Shown here: positions 24,328 to 34,053 of the stretch, in pieces
Numbering within the stretch: position 1 is the first letter of the stretch
Layout of the letters: each line of letters opens with the position of its first letter
Assembly: GCF_001426905.1 (NCBI RefSeq)
Contig: NZ_LMFQ01000021.1
Location: 421,558 to 485,557, forward strand
Direction of reading: 5' to 3'
DNA: 64,000 nucleotides
DNA from: Caulobacter sp. Root1455
GTDB taxonomy: Bacteria; Pseudomonadota; Alphaproteobacteria; Caulobacterales; Caulobacteraceae
The notes under the pieces: generated by a model
What the model was told of the DNA's origin: nothing
The model's input: the letters and a program-made list of their open reading frames with translations, nothing else
Databases searched by the model: none
Position numbers and translations under genes: made by a program

Positions 24328-26762
24328 AGTTCACCCTTTCCTGGCTCAAGGACCACCTTGAGACCACCGCCTCGGCCACCGAAGTCGTCGCCGCCATGAC
24401 CATGGCCGGCCTTGAGGTCGAGCACGTCACCGATCCCGCCTCGAAGCTGGCCGCCTTCACGGTCGCCAAGATCGTCGAGGCCGTGCAGCACCCCAACGCC
24501 GACCGTCTGCGGGTCTGCCAGGTCGACACCGTCGACGGCCGCAAGGAGATCGTCTGCGGCGCGCCCAACGCCCGTCCGGGCCTGACCACGGTCTACGCCC
24601 CGATCGGCGCCTATGTGCCCGGCCTGGGCGTGACCCTGGTCGAGAAGCCGGTGCGCGGCGTGGTTTCCAACGGCATGCTGTGCTCGGGCTCCGAGCTGGA
24701 GGCCGACGACGGCTCCGAGGGCATCCTGGAGCTGCCCGACGACCTGGCCGTCGGGACGCCCGCTTCGCAGGCCCTGGGCATGGAAGCCGTCATCGACTTC
24801 GAGGTCACCCCCAACCGCCCCGACTGGCTGGGCGTGGCCGGCATCGCCCGCGACCTGGCCGCGGCCGGCGTCGGGACGCTGAAGGAGCTGTCGATCGCCC
24901 CCGTGCCGGGGACCTTCCCCTGCCCGATCAGCCTCAAGGTCGACGGCGACGCCTGCCCGGTGTTCAGCGGCCGGCTGATCAAGGGCGTCAAGAACGGCCC
25001 CTCGCCCAAGTGGCTGGCGGACCGGCTGAAGGCCATCGGCCTGCGTCCGATCAACACCCTGGTCGACATCACCAACCTGATCACCTACGACCGCGCCCGG
25101 CCGCTGCACGTCTATGACGCGGCCAAGCTGGTCGGGACCGTGATCGAGGCGCGCCTGGGCCATCATGGCGTCAACGGCGACGAGCACCTGATCGCGCTGG
25201 ACGGCAAGACCTACGACCTGACTCCGGAAATGTCGGTGATCTCCGACGCCGCCGGCGAGCGGCCGATCGGCATCGGCGGCGTCATGGGCGGCGAGAGCAC
25301 CGGCTGCTCGGACGACACCGTCGACGTCTTCGTGGAAAGCGCCTGGTTCGACCCGATTCGCACCGCCCAGACCGGCCGCGCGACCGGCATCAACAGCGAC
25401 GCCCAGTACCGGTTCGCCCGCACGGTCGACACCGGCTCGCTGGTGCCTGGCCTGGAGCTGGCGACCAAGCTGATCCTTGAGCTGTGCGGCGGCGAGGCCT
25501 CGGACATCGTGGTGGCGGGGCAGGCTCCGGCCGCGCCGGGCCCGATCCTGTTCGACCCGGCCTATGTCGAGGCCCTGTCGGGCCTGGCCATCGAACCCGA
25601 GCGCACGCTGAAGATCCTGACGGACCTGGGCTTCACGATCGCCCCGCCGACCGACGTCTCGACCGCCGAGTTCGCCACCCACGCCGAGAGCCTGGTCTGC
25701 GTCACCCCGCCGACCTTCCGCCGCGACGTGCAGGGCAAGGCCGACCTGGTGGAGGAAGTGGCCCGCATCGCCGGCTACGCCGCCCTGCCCTCCACCCCGC
25801 TGCCGGAAACCGCGCGCGCGGTCGGCGGCGTGCTGACCGCCCGCCAGGCCCGGGCCCGCATCGCCCGCCGCGCCCTGGCGGCGGCCGGCTACAACGAGGC
25901 GGTGACCTGGAGCTTCACCAGCCAGAAGATCGCGGCGCTGTTCGGCGGCGGCGCGGCGGAACTGGTGCTGGCCAATCCGATCGCCTCGGAACTGGACTGC
26001 ATGCGCCCGTCGATCCTGCCCAACCTGATCGAGGCGGCCGGACGCAACGCTCGCCAGGGCTTCGCGGACGCCGCCCTGTTCGAGGTGGGCCCGGTGTTCT
26101 TCGGCGACCGTCCGCAGGACCAGAAGACCACCATCGCCGCCATCCTGGCCCCCCGGGCCCCGCGCGGCTGGGACAAGGCGGACGCGGAAGACGTGTTCAC
26201 CGTCAAGGCCGACCTGATGGCCCTGCTGGAGGAGATCGGGGCGCCGGTCGCTTCGCTGCAGACCGCCCAGGGCTCGGCCTCGTCCTGGTGGCACCCGGGC
26301 CGCTCGGCGCGCCTGCAGCTGGGTCCCAAGGCGGTCCTGGCCGAGTTCGGCGAGCTGCATCCGGTGGTGCTGAAGGCCCTGGACGTGGCCGGCCCGGTCT
26401 ATGGCTTCGAGATCACCCTGGAAGCCGTGCCCGAGCCGAAGAAGAAGTCGGTCAAGACCAAGCCGGCCTTCACGCCCTCGCCGCTGATGCCCCTGACCCG
26501 CGACTTCGCCTTCGTGGCCGACAAGGCCAAGGCGGCGGGCGACCTGGTCAAGGCCGCGGCCGGCGCCGACAAGGCGCTGATCGACGCGGTGCGGGTGTTC
26601 GACGTCTACGAGGGCCCCGGCGTGCCGGAAGGCTCCAAGTCGGTCGCCCTCGAGGTCGTCGTCCAGCCGCGCGACAAGACCCTGACCGAGGCCGAGATCG
26701 AGGCCCTGTCGGCCAGGATCGTCGCGGCGGTCGAGAAGGCGGGCGGGAAGCTGCGGGGCTGA
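24324..26762 (+). CDS. pheT: Phenylalanyl-tRNA synthetase beta subunit
   Basis: An 812-residue PheT, normal length. It begins [20 protein letters not shown]; then an EMAP-II-like tRNA-binding domain ([20 protein letters not shown], about 47-66), the B3/B4 editing domain, B5 ([22 protein letters not shown]) and a C-terminal anticodon-binding ferredoxin-like domain ([15 protein letters not shown]). The start ATG at 24324 is embedded in the ATGA overlap with the preceding small gene; in-frame codons further upstream belong to read-through of that gene. Confidence 0.98.
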   Translation: MKFTLSWLKDHLETTASATEVVAAMTMAGLEVEHVTDPASKLAAFTVAKIVEAVQHPNADRLRVCQVDTVDGRKEIVCGAPNARPGLTTVYAPIGAYVPGLGVTLVEKPVRGVVSNGMLCSGSELEADDGSEGILELPDDLAVGTPASQALGMEAVIDFEVTPNRPDWLGVAGIARDLAAAGVGTLKELSIAPVPGTFPCPISLKVDGDACPVFSGRLIKGVKNGPSPKWLADRLKAIGLRPINTLVDITNLITYDRARPLHVYDAAKLVGTVIEARLGHHGVNGDEHLIALDGKTYDLTPEMSVISDAAGERPIGIGGVMGGESTGCSDDTVDVFVESAWFDPIRTAQTGRATGINSDAQYRFARTVDTGSLVPGLELATKLILELCGGEASDIVVAGQAPAAPGPILFDPAYVEALSGLAIEPERTLKILTDLGFTIAPPTDVSTAEFATHAESLVCVTPPTFRRDVQGKADLVEEVARIAGYAALPSTPLPETARAVGGVLTARQARARIARRALAAAGYNEAVTWSFTSQKIAALFGGGAAELVLANPIASELDCMRPSILPNLIEAAGRNARQGFADAALFEVGPVFFGDRPQDQKTTIAAILAPRAPRGWDKADAEDVFTVKADLMALLEEIGAPVASLQTAQGSASSWWHPGRSARLQLGPKAVLAEFGELHPVVLKALDVAGPVYGFEITLEAVPEPKKKSVKTKPAFTPSPLMPLTRDFAFVADKAKAAGDLVKAAAGADKALIDAVRVFDVYEGPGVPEGSKSVALEVVVQPRDKTLTEAEIEALSARIVAAVEKAGGKLRG

Positions 26763-26774
26763 GGCTCACGCACT

Positions 26775-26903
26775 TGCCCCCACCTGACCGCTTCGCGGTC
26801 TGTCCGCCCCCATAGGGGGCGGAGGACGCGCGTTGCGCCGGCGGCTCCTCTTCCCCCTCTGGGGGAAGACGGTCGCGAAGCGACCCGTAGGGGGCAGGTG
26901 CTA
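26775..26903. repeat. Intergenic inverted repeat, GCCCCCACCTG type
   Basis: Outer arms TGCCCCCACCTG and CAGGTGCTAGC-side GTAGGGGGCAGG, with inner pairs GACCGCTTCGCGGTC and GGTCGCGAAGCGACC and a central GCGCCGGCGGC. It is a variant of the GC-rich intergenic hairpin pairs seen elsewhere in the window. Confidence 0.75.
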
Positions 26904-27030
26904 GCCGCCTGAGCGCGAACGCACATTTCTTGCGCACCACGCCCCAATCACCGCCCAAGCACGGCAAGACCTTGCGCCGGGCCCAAGCCCACGCTAACTG
27001 TGTAATCGCACACGGAGTTTCCGCGCCATC

Positions 27031-27177
27031 ATGCTTACGCAGCTGGCCATGAACGTTCTGATCGCGACCGGCCTCACCGCCGGCGTCGCGATCGCGTGCG
27101 CGCGCACCATTATGATGCAGGCCAAGATTAAAACCGTTCGTGTGCGAACGGGGCAGCACAGGCGCGCGGTCGACTAG
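27031..27177 (+). CDS. Small hydrophobic peptide (48 aa), possible leader peptide
   Basis: A 48-residue ORF with one hydrophobic helix (AMNVLIATGLTAGVAIACA, about 6-24) and a basic tail ending RRAVD. It is followed 35 bases later by a strong terminator and then by the two ACT-like genes. It could be a genuine small membrane protein, or a leader peptide of a transcription attenuator. Branched-chain residues are frequent in the helix but no run of regulatory codons is obvious. ACGGAG lies about 13 bases upstream, rather far; ATG at 27049 is an alternative. Confidence 0.45.
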   Translation: MLTQLAMNVLIATGLTAGVAIACARTIMMQAKIKTVRVRTGQHRRAVD

Positions 27178-27211
27178 ACGACCACCACAGCCGAAGATCG
27201 CAAGATCCGCA

Positions 27212-27243
27212 AAGCCCCGCTTCCCACAAGGAGCGGGGTTTTT
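27212..27243 (+). terminator. Rho-independent terminator or attenuator
   Basis: Stem CCCCGCT / AGCGGGG around a TCCCACAAGG loop, followed by TTTTTG. It lies between the small peptide gene and the ACT-like gene pair. Confidence 0.85.
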
Positions 27244-27291
27244 GCTGTGCGGTCGTCGGTCCTTCCACAAACCCAAAGGACCTTGAAACCC

Positions 27292-27588
27292 ATGAGCTAC
27301 CTGCCTTCCCCACCCGCCTTCAATTCCGACCACGAAGGCGTCACCGTCCACCAGCTGCTGTTGGCCGCCCAGGACGCGCCCTCGGCGCTGGAAGCCGTCC
27401 GCCAGGGCCTGGCCGACAGCGGGGCCGAGCTGTGCGCCCTGTCGATGAAGCCGGTCGGCCAGATCGTCGAGGGGTCCTTGCGCGTCCGTCACCTCAGCGA
27501 CCAGGCCGCCCGACTGTTGGCCCGCGACCTGGCCGCCTGGCCGGGCGTCACCTCGGCCAGCGTCGAGCATCAGTGGGTGCGGCCGTGA
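27292..27588 (+). CDS. Small ACT-like domain protein 1
   Basis: A 98-residue protein with the strand-helix-strand-strand-helix-strand order of an ACT domain: VTVHQLLLAAQDAPSALEAV, SGAELCALSMKPVG, VEGSLRVRHLSD, ARLLARDLAAWPGVTSASV. The overall pattern resembles IlvM-type acetolactate synthase regulatory subunits (HQ...VSAR..., C.M.M), but no ilv gene is near and similarity is from eye only. The ATG at 27292 follows AAAGGA at about 11 bases. The stop overlaps the GTG start of a second small ACT-like gene. Confidence 0.6.
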   Translation: MSYLPSPPAFNSDHEGVTVHQLLLAAQDAPSALEAVRQGLADSGAELCALSMKPVGQIVEGSLRVRHLSDQAARLLARDLAAWPGVTSASVEHQWVRP

Positions 27589-27857
27589 GCGCGCTCAAAT
27601 CCTCCAAGGACGGAGAAGACGACAAACGCCGGCTGTTCCTGGTGATCGCCGACGACACGCCCGACGCCCTGATGCGGGTGTTGGGCGTGGCCAACGTCCA
27701 GCAGACCCGTCTGCGCGCCTTGAGCGCCCAGCCGGACGGCGCGGGCCTTTCCATCCGCCTGGAGCTGGACGATCAAGGCGACGAGCGGGCCCAGATCCTG
27801 GCCGCCCGCCTGTCGGCCTGTCCGTCGGTGCGCGGCGTCGGCTTCGGCTGGCGATAG
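27585..27857 (+). CDS. Small ACT-like domain protein 2
   Basis: A 90-residue protein starting GTG within a GTGA overlap with the preceding gene. The core RRLFLVIADDTPDALMRVLG then VQQTRLRALSAQP, LSIRLELDDQ, ERAQILAARLSACPSVRGVGF again follows the ACT layout (two beta-alpha-beta units), with the characteristic D..D.L.RVLG helix start. Tandem translationally coupled ACT proteins suggest a hetero-oligomeric amino-acid sensor. Function is not known. Confidence 0.6.
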   Translation: MSALKSSKDGEDDKRRLFLVIADDTPDALMRVLGVANVQQTRLRALSAQPDGAGLSIRLELDDQGDERAQILAARLSACPSVRGVGFGWR

Positions 27858-27916
27858 GGTGTAACCTTTCGCCCGCCTGATCCGTATCTAGAGGCACGTC
27901 CTCCCGGAGCCGCCCG

Positions 27917-28528
27917 ATGATCCGCCGCCTGCCCGTTCTGATCGCCGTCCTGATCGCCAGTTTCGCCGCCATCGTGCTGCCCGCCGACGTCCTGGCCGCG
28001 TCGAAGCCCGCCCCGCCGCAGACCGCCGTGTTCGCCGGCGGCTGCTTCTGGTGCATGGAGAACGACATGCGCGGCATTCCCGGCGTGCTGAAGGTCGAGA
28101 GCGGCTACACCGGCGGCCACGTCGACAAGCCCAGCTATCGCGACGTGACCAGCGAGACCTCGGGCCACTACGAGTCGGTGCGCGTCACCTACGACCCGGC
28201 CAAGATCGACTACGGCTTCCTGCTCTACAAATACTGGAAGCTGGTCGACCCCACCGACGACGGCGGCCAGTTCTGCGACCGCGGCCCGTCCTATCGTCCG
28301 GCGGTGTTCGTCACCCCGGCCCAGCGCCCGATCGCCGAAAAGTCCCGCGCCGAGGCCGCCAAGCGCCTGAAGACCGGCGTGATGAAGGCCCAGATCCTGG
28401 ACCTGAAGACCTTCTGGCCGGCCGAGGCTTATCACCGCGACTACGCCAAGAACCACGCGATCGAGTACCACGCCTACCGCATGGGCTGCGGCCGCGACCT
28501 GCGGCTGAAGCAGGTCTGGGGCGGTTAG
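27917..28528 (+). CDS. msrA: Peptide methionine sulfoxide reductase MsrA, exported
   Basis: A 203-residue MsrA with an N-terminal signal sequence (RRLPVLIAVLIASFAAIVLP), so it repairs methionine-S-sulfoxide in periplasmic or secreted proteins. The active-site motif GGCFWCMEND holds the catalytic Cys, SGYTGGH and the downstream YHRDYAKN are conserved, and the resolving Cys is probably in MGCGRDL near the C-terminus. A second, cytoplasmic MsrA is encoded at 53535-54188. Confidence 0.93.
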   Translation: MIRRLPVLIAVLIASFAAIVLPADVLAASKPAPPQTAVFAGGCFWCMENDMRGIPGVLKVESGYTGGHVDKPSYRDVTSETSGHYESVRVTYDPAKIDYGFLLYKYWKLVDPTDDGGQFCDRGPSYRPAVFVTPAQRPIAEKSRAEAAKRLKTGVMKAQILDLKTFWPAEAYHRDYAKNHAIEYHAYRMGCGRDLRLKQVWGG

Positions 28529-28647
28529 GGCCGACGAACTAAGGCGCCGCCCGCTTCGAAACCGGCTTTTCCCTGATTGGCGCCTGAGGAAGATCAGCAT
28601 CGACTGCGGTGACGTTCGCTTCCGGCGAACCCGCTGGAGCGCGCGCC

Positions 28648-29184
28648 ATGCCCATGAACAAGCCGTTCGCCGAGCGCTGGCTGGAACGGAGCCTGTTCGC
28701 CTCCCGTTGGCTGCTGGCCCCGATCTATCTGGGCCTGGTGGTCGTGCTGGGCGCGATGATCCTGGTGTTCTTCCAGGAGCTGATGCACGAGCTGCCGATC
28801 ATCCTGACCTCCAAGCCGGAGTTCGCGATCATCCTGGCGCTGTCGCTGATCGACCTGTCGCTGACCGGCAACCTGCTGGTGATCGTCATCCTGGCCGGCT
28901 ACGAGAACTTCGTGTCGCGGATCGACACCGCCTCCCATGCCGAGCGGCCTCATTGGATGGGATCGGTCGACTATTCGGGCATGAAGATGAAGCTGATCGC
29001 CTCGGTCGCGGCCATCTCGGCGGTTTCGCTGCTCAAGGCGGTCCTGAAGATGAGCGAGGATCCGGACATTCCGTTTGACCAGCCCCGGCTGGCCTGGCTG
29101 ATGGGCATCCACCTGACGTTCGTGTTCTCCGGCCTGCTGATGGCGGTCATGGACTGGGTCGCCGGCAAGATCACCAAGCACTGA
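28648..29184 (+). CDS. YqhA/UPF0114 family membrane protein
   Basis: A 178-residue protein with four hydrophobic segments (about 20-45, 56-83, 109-130 and 146-165), matching the YqhA/TIGR00645 family of unknown function. Typical residues: ASRWLLAPIYLGLVVVLGAM, SLIDLSLTGNLLVIVILAGYENFVS, WMGSVDYSGMKMKL. Start ATG at 28648 is preceded by GGAGCG at 9 bases; ATG at 28654 is possible. It lies alone between msrA and a divergent-spaced transglutaminase gene in the same direction. Confidence 0.88.
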   Translation: MPMNKPFAERWLERSLFASRWLLAPIYLGLVVVLGAMILVFFQELMHELPIILTSKPEFAIILALSLIDLSLTGNLLVIVILAGYENFVSRIDTASHAERPHWMGSVDYSGMKMKLIASVAAISAVSLLKAVLKMSEDPDIPFDQPRLAWLMGIHLTFVFSGLLMAVMDWVAGKITKH

Positions 29185-29239
29185 ACCTTCGGCGCCCGCG
29201 GGCCGTTGTGCTGCCCTAGGCGGCGGGGAGACGACGGCG

Positions 29240-30013
29240 ATGCGCGTGCGGATCGAGACGCGGCTGGACTACGACTATCCCGAACGGGCGGAATCCCTGC
29301 TGCAAATCGAGGCCGCCGTCGCGCCGGACCAGACGGTTGTCGAGGAGCATCTGAGTTTCGATCCGCCCCTGACCTTCGTGCGCCGCGACGACCCGGTCAG
29401 CGGCGAGCGGCGCGTGGCCTTCGAACACCAGGGCCGGCTGGCCATCGTCTACACCGCCGTGGTCGAGATCGCCCATCGCGAGATGGACCTGGCCGGCGCC
29501 GTCCAGCACCGGGTCGCCGAACTGCCGATCGAAACCCTGCCCTATCTGCGCGGCAGCCGTTACTGCCCGTCCGACACCTTCGAGACCATCGCCGACCAGA
29601 AGTTCGGAAACCTGCGCGGCGGCGAGCGCGTCGCGGCCATCGTCGCGTGGATCATCGGACATCTGGAATACCGCCCGTGCAGCGACTGGCGCACCACCGC
29701 CCTGGAGACCTATGTCCAGCGAGCCGGCGTCTGCCGCGACTTCGCCCACCTGGCCGTCACCCTGTGCCGGGCCAGCGACATTCCGGCCCGGGTGGCCAGC
29801 GTCTACGCCCTGGGCCTGCACCCGCCCGACTTCCACGCCGTGGCCGAGGTCTTCGTCGGCGGCCGCTGGCGCCTGCTGGATCCCACCGGCCTGGCCCCGA
29901 TCGACGGCCTGGTCCGCATCGCCTACGGCCGCGACGCGGCGGACGTGGCCTTCCTGACCATCTTCGGCCAGGCCAACATGGTCAGCCAGAGCGTGACGGT
30001 GACGGCGGACTAA
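29240..30013 (+). CDS. Transglutaminase-like family protein
   Basis: A 257-residue transglutaminase-fold protein. The Cys-His-Asp triad is Cys in QRAGVCRDFAHLAV (about 166), His in HPPDFHAVAEVFV and Asp in WRLLDPTGLAP. An N-terminal beta-sandwich (about 1-80) precedes the papain-like core. There is no signal peptide, so it is cytoplasmic. Likely a peptidase or amidase rather than a cross-linker. It overlaps the oppositely oriented gene at 30010-30774 by four bases at their 3' ends. Confidence 0.88.
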   Translation: MRVRIETRLDYDYPERAESLLQIEAAVAPDQTVVEEHLSFDPPLTFVRRDDPVSGERRVAFEHQGRLAIVYTAVVEIAHREMDLAGAVQHRVAELPIETLPYLRGSRYCPSDTFETIADQKFGNLRGGERVAAIVAWIIGHLEYRPCSDWRTTALETYVQRAGVCRDFAHLAVTLCRASDIPARVASVYALGLHPPDFHAVAEVFVGGRWRLLDPTGLAPIDGLVRIAYGRDAADVAFLTIFGQANMVSQSVTVTAD

Positions 30014-30774
30014 CCCGGCGCGCCGCCGGTCGGCTTGCGCCGCGACTTCGCCTTGGGCTTCTTCTTGGTGAACCGCTCGAACAGCACGAACGCCGCCGGC
30101 AGGGTCAGTAGGAACGAGGCCAGCCCCACCCCGCCCTTGGCGATCAGCACCGTCGCCTTGGGCACCCCGTAGATCGTGAACACCTTCACCGGCAGCAGGA
30201 TCTGCGGATCGGACCCTTGCGCCTGGCCGTTGGCCGAGATCGGGATGGCCTTGAACGTGGCCGGCGTGACGTTGAAGCGCACCAGCAGCACATGGTCGCC
30301 CTCGGCCTTGGGCGAGACGATCCACTTGACCCGCTCGACGCCGGTGGCGGCGATGCGCTGCACGTCGAACTCGTGGGTCGGAGCGGGGGTCAGGGCCAGG
30401 TCGGCGCCGCTGAGCTCGACCTTCATGCCCGCCGGCGGCTGCACATCGCCGTAGCCGTAGTCGTATTCATCCTCGGCGCCCGCCTTCACCCCCTCCTGGG
30501 CCGCGCCGGTCCAGTGGGTGTCGCCGGTGGTGTACTCGGCCTCCAGCACCCCCTCCTCGTTCTCGCGGATCGTGCGGGGGTATTTGATGTTAAGCCAGCC
30601 GATGGCCGTGCCGTTCGGGTCGCGGACGACGAAGCGCGACGCCGCGGCGACCTGGGTCGCCGGCCGATGCGAAGCCGGGGCCGCCCTGGCGTCGATCAGC
30701 CGGGGCAGGACCACGGCGCAGACAAGCGCCAGCGCCAGCCAGACGAACCAGGTGCGCTTGAGCCGCTCGAACAT
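30010..30774 (-). CDS. Hypothetical protein with membrane helices at both ends
   Basis: A 254-residue protein. Hydrophobic helices near the N-terminus (TWFVWLALALVCAVVLPRL) and at about 216-237 (GGVGLASFLLTLPAAFVLF) bracket an extracytoplasmic beta-rich domain containing VVRDPNGTAIGWLNIKYP and an acidic DEYDYGYGD loop; a very basic tail (KKKPKAKSRRK) would be cytoplasmic. I do not recognise the domain. Convergent with the transglutaminase gene. Confidence 0.7.
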   Translation of the reverse strand: MFERLKRTWFVWLALALVCAVVLPRLIDARAAPASHRPATQVAAASRFVVRDPNGTAIGWLNIKYPRTIRENEEGVLEAEYTTGDTHWTGAAQEGVKAGAEDEYDYGYGDVQPPAGMKVELSGADLALTPAPTHEFDVQRIAATGVERVKWIVSPKAEGDHVLLVRFNVTPATFKAIPISANGQAQGSDPQILLPVKVFTIYGVPKATVLIAKGGVGLASFLLTLPAAFVLFERFTKKKPKAKSRRKPTGGAPG

Positions 30775-30904
30775 GGCGCTTCCTCGCGTCGGGCGCGCTC
30801 AGCGGCGCGGTCCCGCCGCCGCGAACCGACGTCCCCGCGCGGCCGGACTTTCCCGTGGAGATTGATAATGGCGAGAAACTCTCGCGAGTCCAAGCGCCTA
30901 TAAG

Positions 30905-31036
30905 TCCTCCCCCTGTGGGGGAGGTGTCGGCGAAGCCGACGGAGGGGGGAGTGATCGGAAGACGGCCGCGACCTGGGTCGACGTCCCTAGAACTCCCCCC
31001 ACCGGCCTTCGGCCGCCTCCCCCACGGGGGGAGGAC
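30905..31036. repeat. Intergenic inverted repeat, TCCTCCCCC type
   Basis: Outer arms TCCTCCCCCTGTGGGGGAGG and CCTCCCCCACGGGGGGAGGA with inner pairs GGCGAAGCC / GGCCTTCGGCC and GGAGGGGGGAGT / ACTCCCCCC. Two head-to-head REP-like units lie between EipA and the hypothetical membrane protein gene. Confidence 0.83.
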
Positions 31037-31040
31037 CTTG

Positions 31041-31646
31041 CTAGAACGGCAGGATGTTGCGCTTACGGCTATAGGCCAGGTAGCCGACATTGGCGCCCAG
31101 GCGCAGGCCGACGCCGGCGCGGATCGGGGCCAGGGTGATGCTGTCGGCGCGCTGGTAGTTCACGCCCAGGCCGCCGATCAGATAGGCCGTGCCCTCCACG
31201 CCCGGGAAGCGGCGGAAGATGGCGTCCGGATACTGCAGGTTATAGCACAGGGTGAAGACCCGGCTGGCGTTGCCGCCCCAGTCCCAGCCCACCGAAGGGC
31301 CCTGCCAGAACACTTCCTGGGTGTCCTTGCCCTTCATGTACAGCAGGCCCCGGCCGTAGCGCAGGCCCACGCCGATGGCGCCCGAGCCTTCTTCGCCGGC
31401 GATGTAGCCCGTGGGCTGGCCGTTGTCGCGGAAGGCGCGCTCGATCACCGCCCCGATGCTTTCGGCGGTCACGCCCAGGAAGTCCGAGCCGCTGCGGATC
31501 ATCTCGTCGGCCGAATAGGTCTGGGCGCGGCCGGTGTCGTACTGCGACTGGCGCGGCGGATCGCCCGGACGCTCCTGGGCGGTGCTGGCGCAGGCGCTCA
31601 GTCCGGCGGTGGCCATGCCCGAAAGGATCAGCTTGCGGCGGTCCAT
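31041..31646 (-). CDS. eipA: EipA family (DUF1134) envelope protein
   Basis: A 201-residue exported protein of the DUF1134 family, whose Brucella member EipA supports envelope integrity. The N-terminus MDRRKLILSGMATAGLSACAS has an RR pair and a LSAC lipobox, so it is probably a lipoprotein. The conserved globular domain contains SGSDFLGVTAESIGAVIERA, GEEGSGAIGVGLRYGRG and WQGPSVGWDWGGN. I prefer the ATG at 31646 to the in-frame one at 31658. A perfect CtrA box lies about 70-85 bases upstream (31714-31728), consistent with direct cell-cycle control reported for Brucella eipA. Confidence 0.88.
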   Translation of the reverse strand: MDRRKLILSGMATAGLSACASTAQERPGDPPRQSQYDTGRAQTYSADEMIRSGSDFLGVTAESIGAVIERAFRDNGQPTGYIAGEEGSGAIGVGLRYGRGLLYMKGKDTQEVFWQGPSVGWDWGGNASRVFTLCYNLQYPDAIFRRFPGVEGTAYLIGGLGVNYQRADSITLAPIRAGVGLRLGANVGYLAYSRKRNILPF

Positions 31647-31713
31647 GTGCTCTCTCACGATTCCAACGGCCTAGACTGTCTCAACCCTTTGAGTCGGGTT
31701 TGCGGCCTGGAGC

Positions 31714-31728
31714 TTAACGGCGAGTTAA
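31714..31728. promoter_or_regulatory. Full CtrA-binding site TTAA-N7-TTAA
   Basis: TTAA (31714-31717), seven bases, TTAA (31725-31728), an exact match to the Caulobacter CtrA consensus. It lies in the intergenic region between divergent eipA and lepA, nearer eipA. Confidence 0.78.
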
Positions 31729-31800
31729 CCATGACCGTTCCTCCCGCGCCCGGGCGGAACGACACTCGCGAAACGCCGCAAATATGCTAGACGCAGCGCC

Positions 31801-33609
<1,809 letters not shown>

Positions 33610-33639
33610 TCCCTTCTTCCGATTGAACACTTAACGACC

Positions 33640-34053
33640 ATGGACACCCTGACCCCCGCCGAGCGCAGCGCCCGCATGGCCCGGGTCAAGGGCAAGGGGT
33701 CGAGCGCCGAGATGACCGTGCGGCGGCTGGTCCACCGGATGGGCTACCGCTATCGGCTGCACGGCGCGAAGCTGCCCGGGCGGCCTGACTTGGTGTTCCC
33801 CGGCCGCAGGAAGGCGATCTTCGTTCACGGCTGTTTCTGGCATCGGCATCCCGATCCCGATTGCAAGCTGGCGCGACTCCCCAAATCGCGGCAGGACTTC
33901 TGGATCCCCAAGTTGGAGGGCAATCGCGCTCGCGATCTGCGCCAACTCGAGGAGCTCGAGGCCCTGGGCTGGAGCGCGCTGATCCTCTGGGAATGCGAGC
34001 TCAAGAACGAGGCTTTCCTAGAGAACGAAATTAGAACATTCTTGGACTCATGA
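33640..34053 (+). CDS. vsr: Very short patch repair endonuclease Vsr
   Basis: A 137-residue Vsr endonuclease, which nicks at T:G mismatches created by deamination of 5-methylcytosine. The catalytic Asp lies in PGRPDLVFPGR, His and metal-binding residues in FVHGCFWHRHPDPDC, and the second zinc Cys in LWECELK, all conserved. It overlaps the methyltransferase gene by ATGA. A Vsr partner implies that the methyltransferase makes 5mC in a context where deamination is costly. Confidence 0.95.
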   Translation: MDTLTPAERSARMARVKGKGSSAEMTVRRLVHRMGYRYRLHGAKLPGRPDLVFPGRRKAIFVHGCFWHRHPDPDCKLARLPKSRQDFWIPKLEGNRARDLRQLEELEALGWSALILWECELKNEAFLENEIRTFLDS

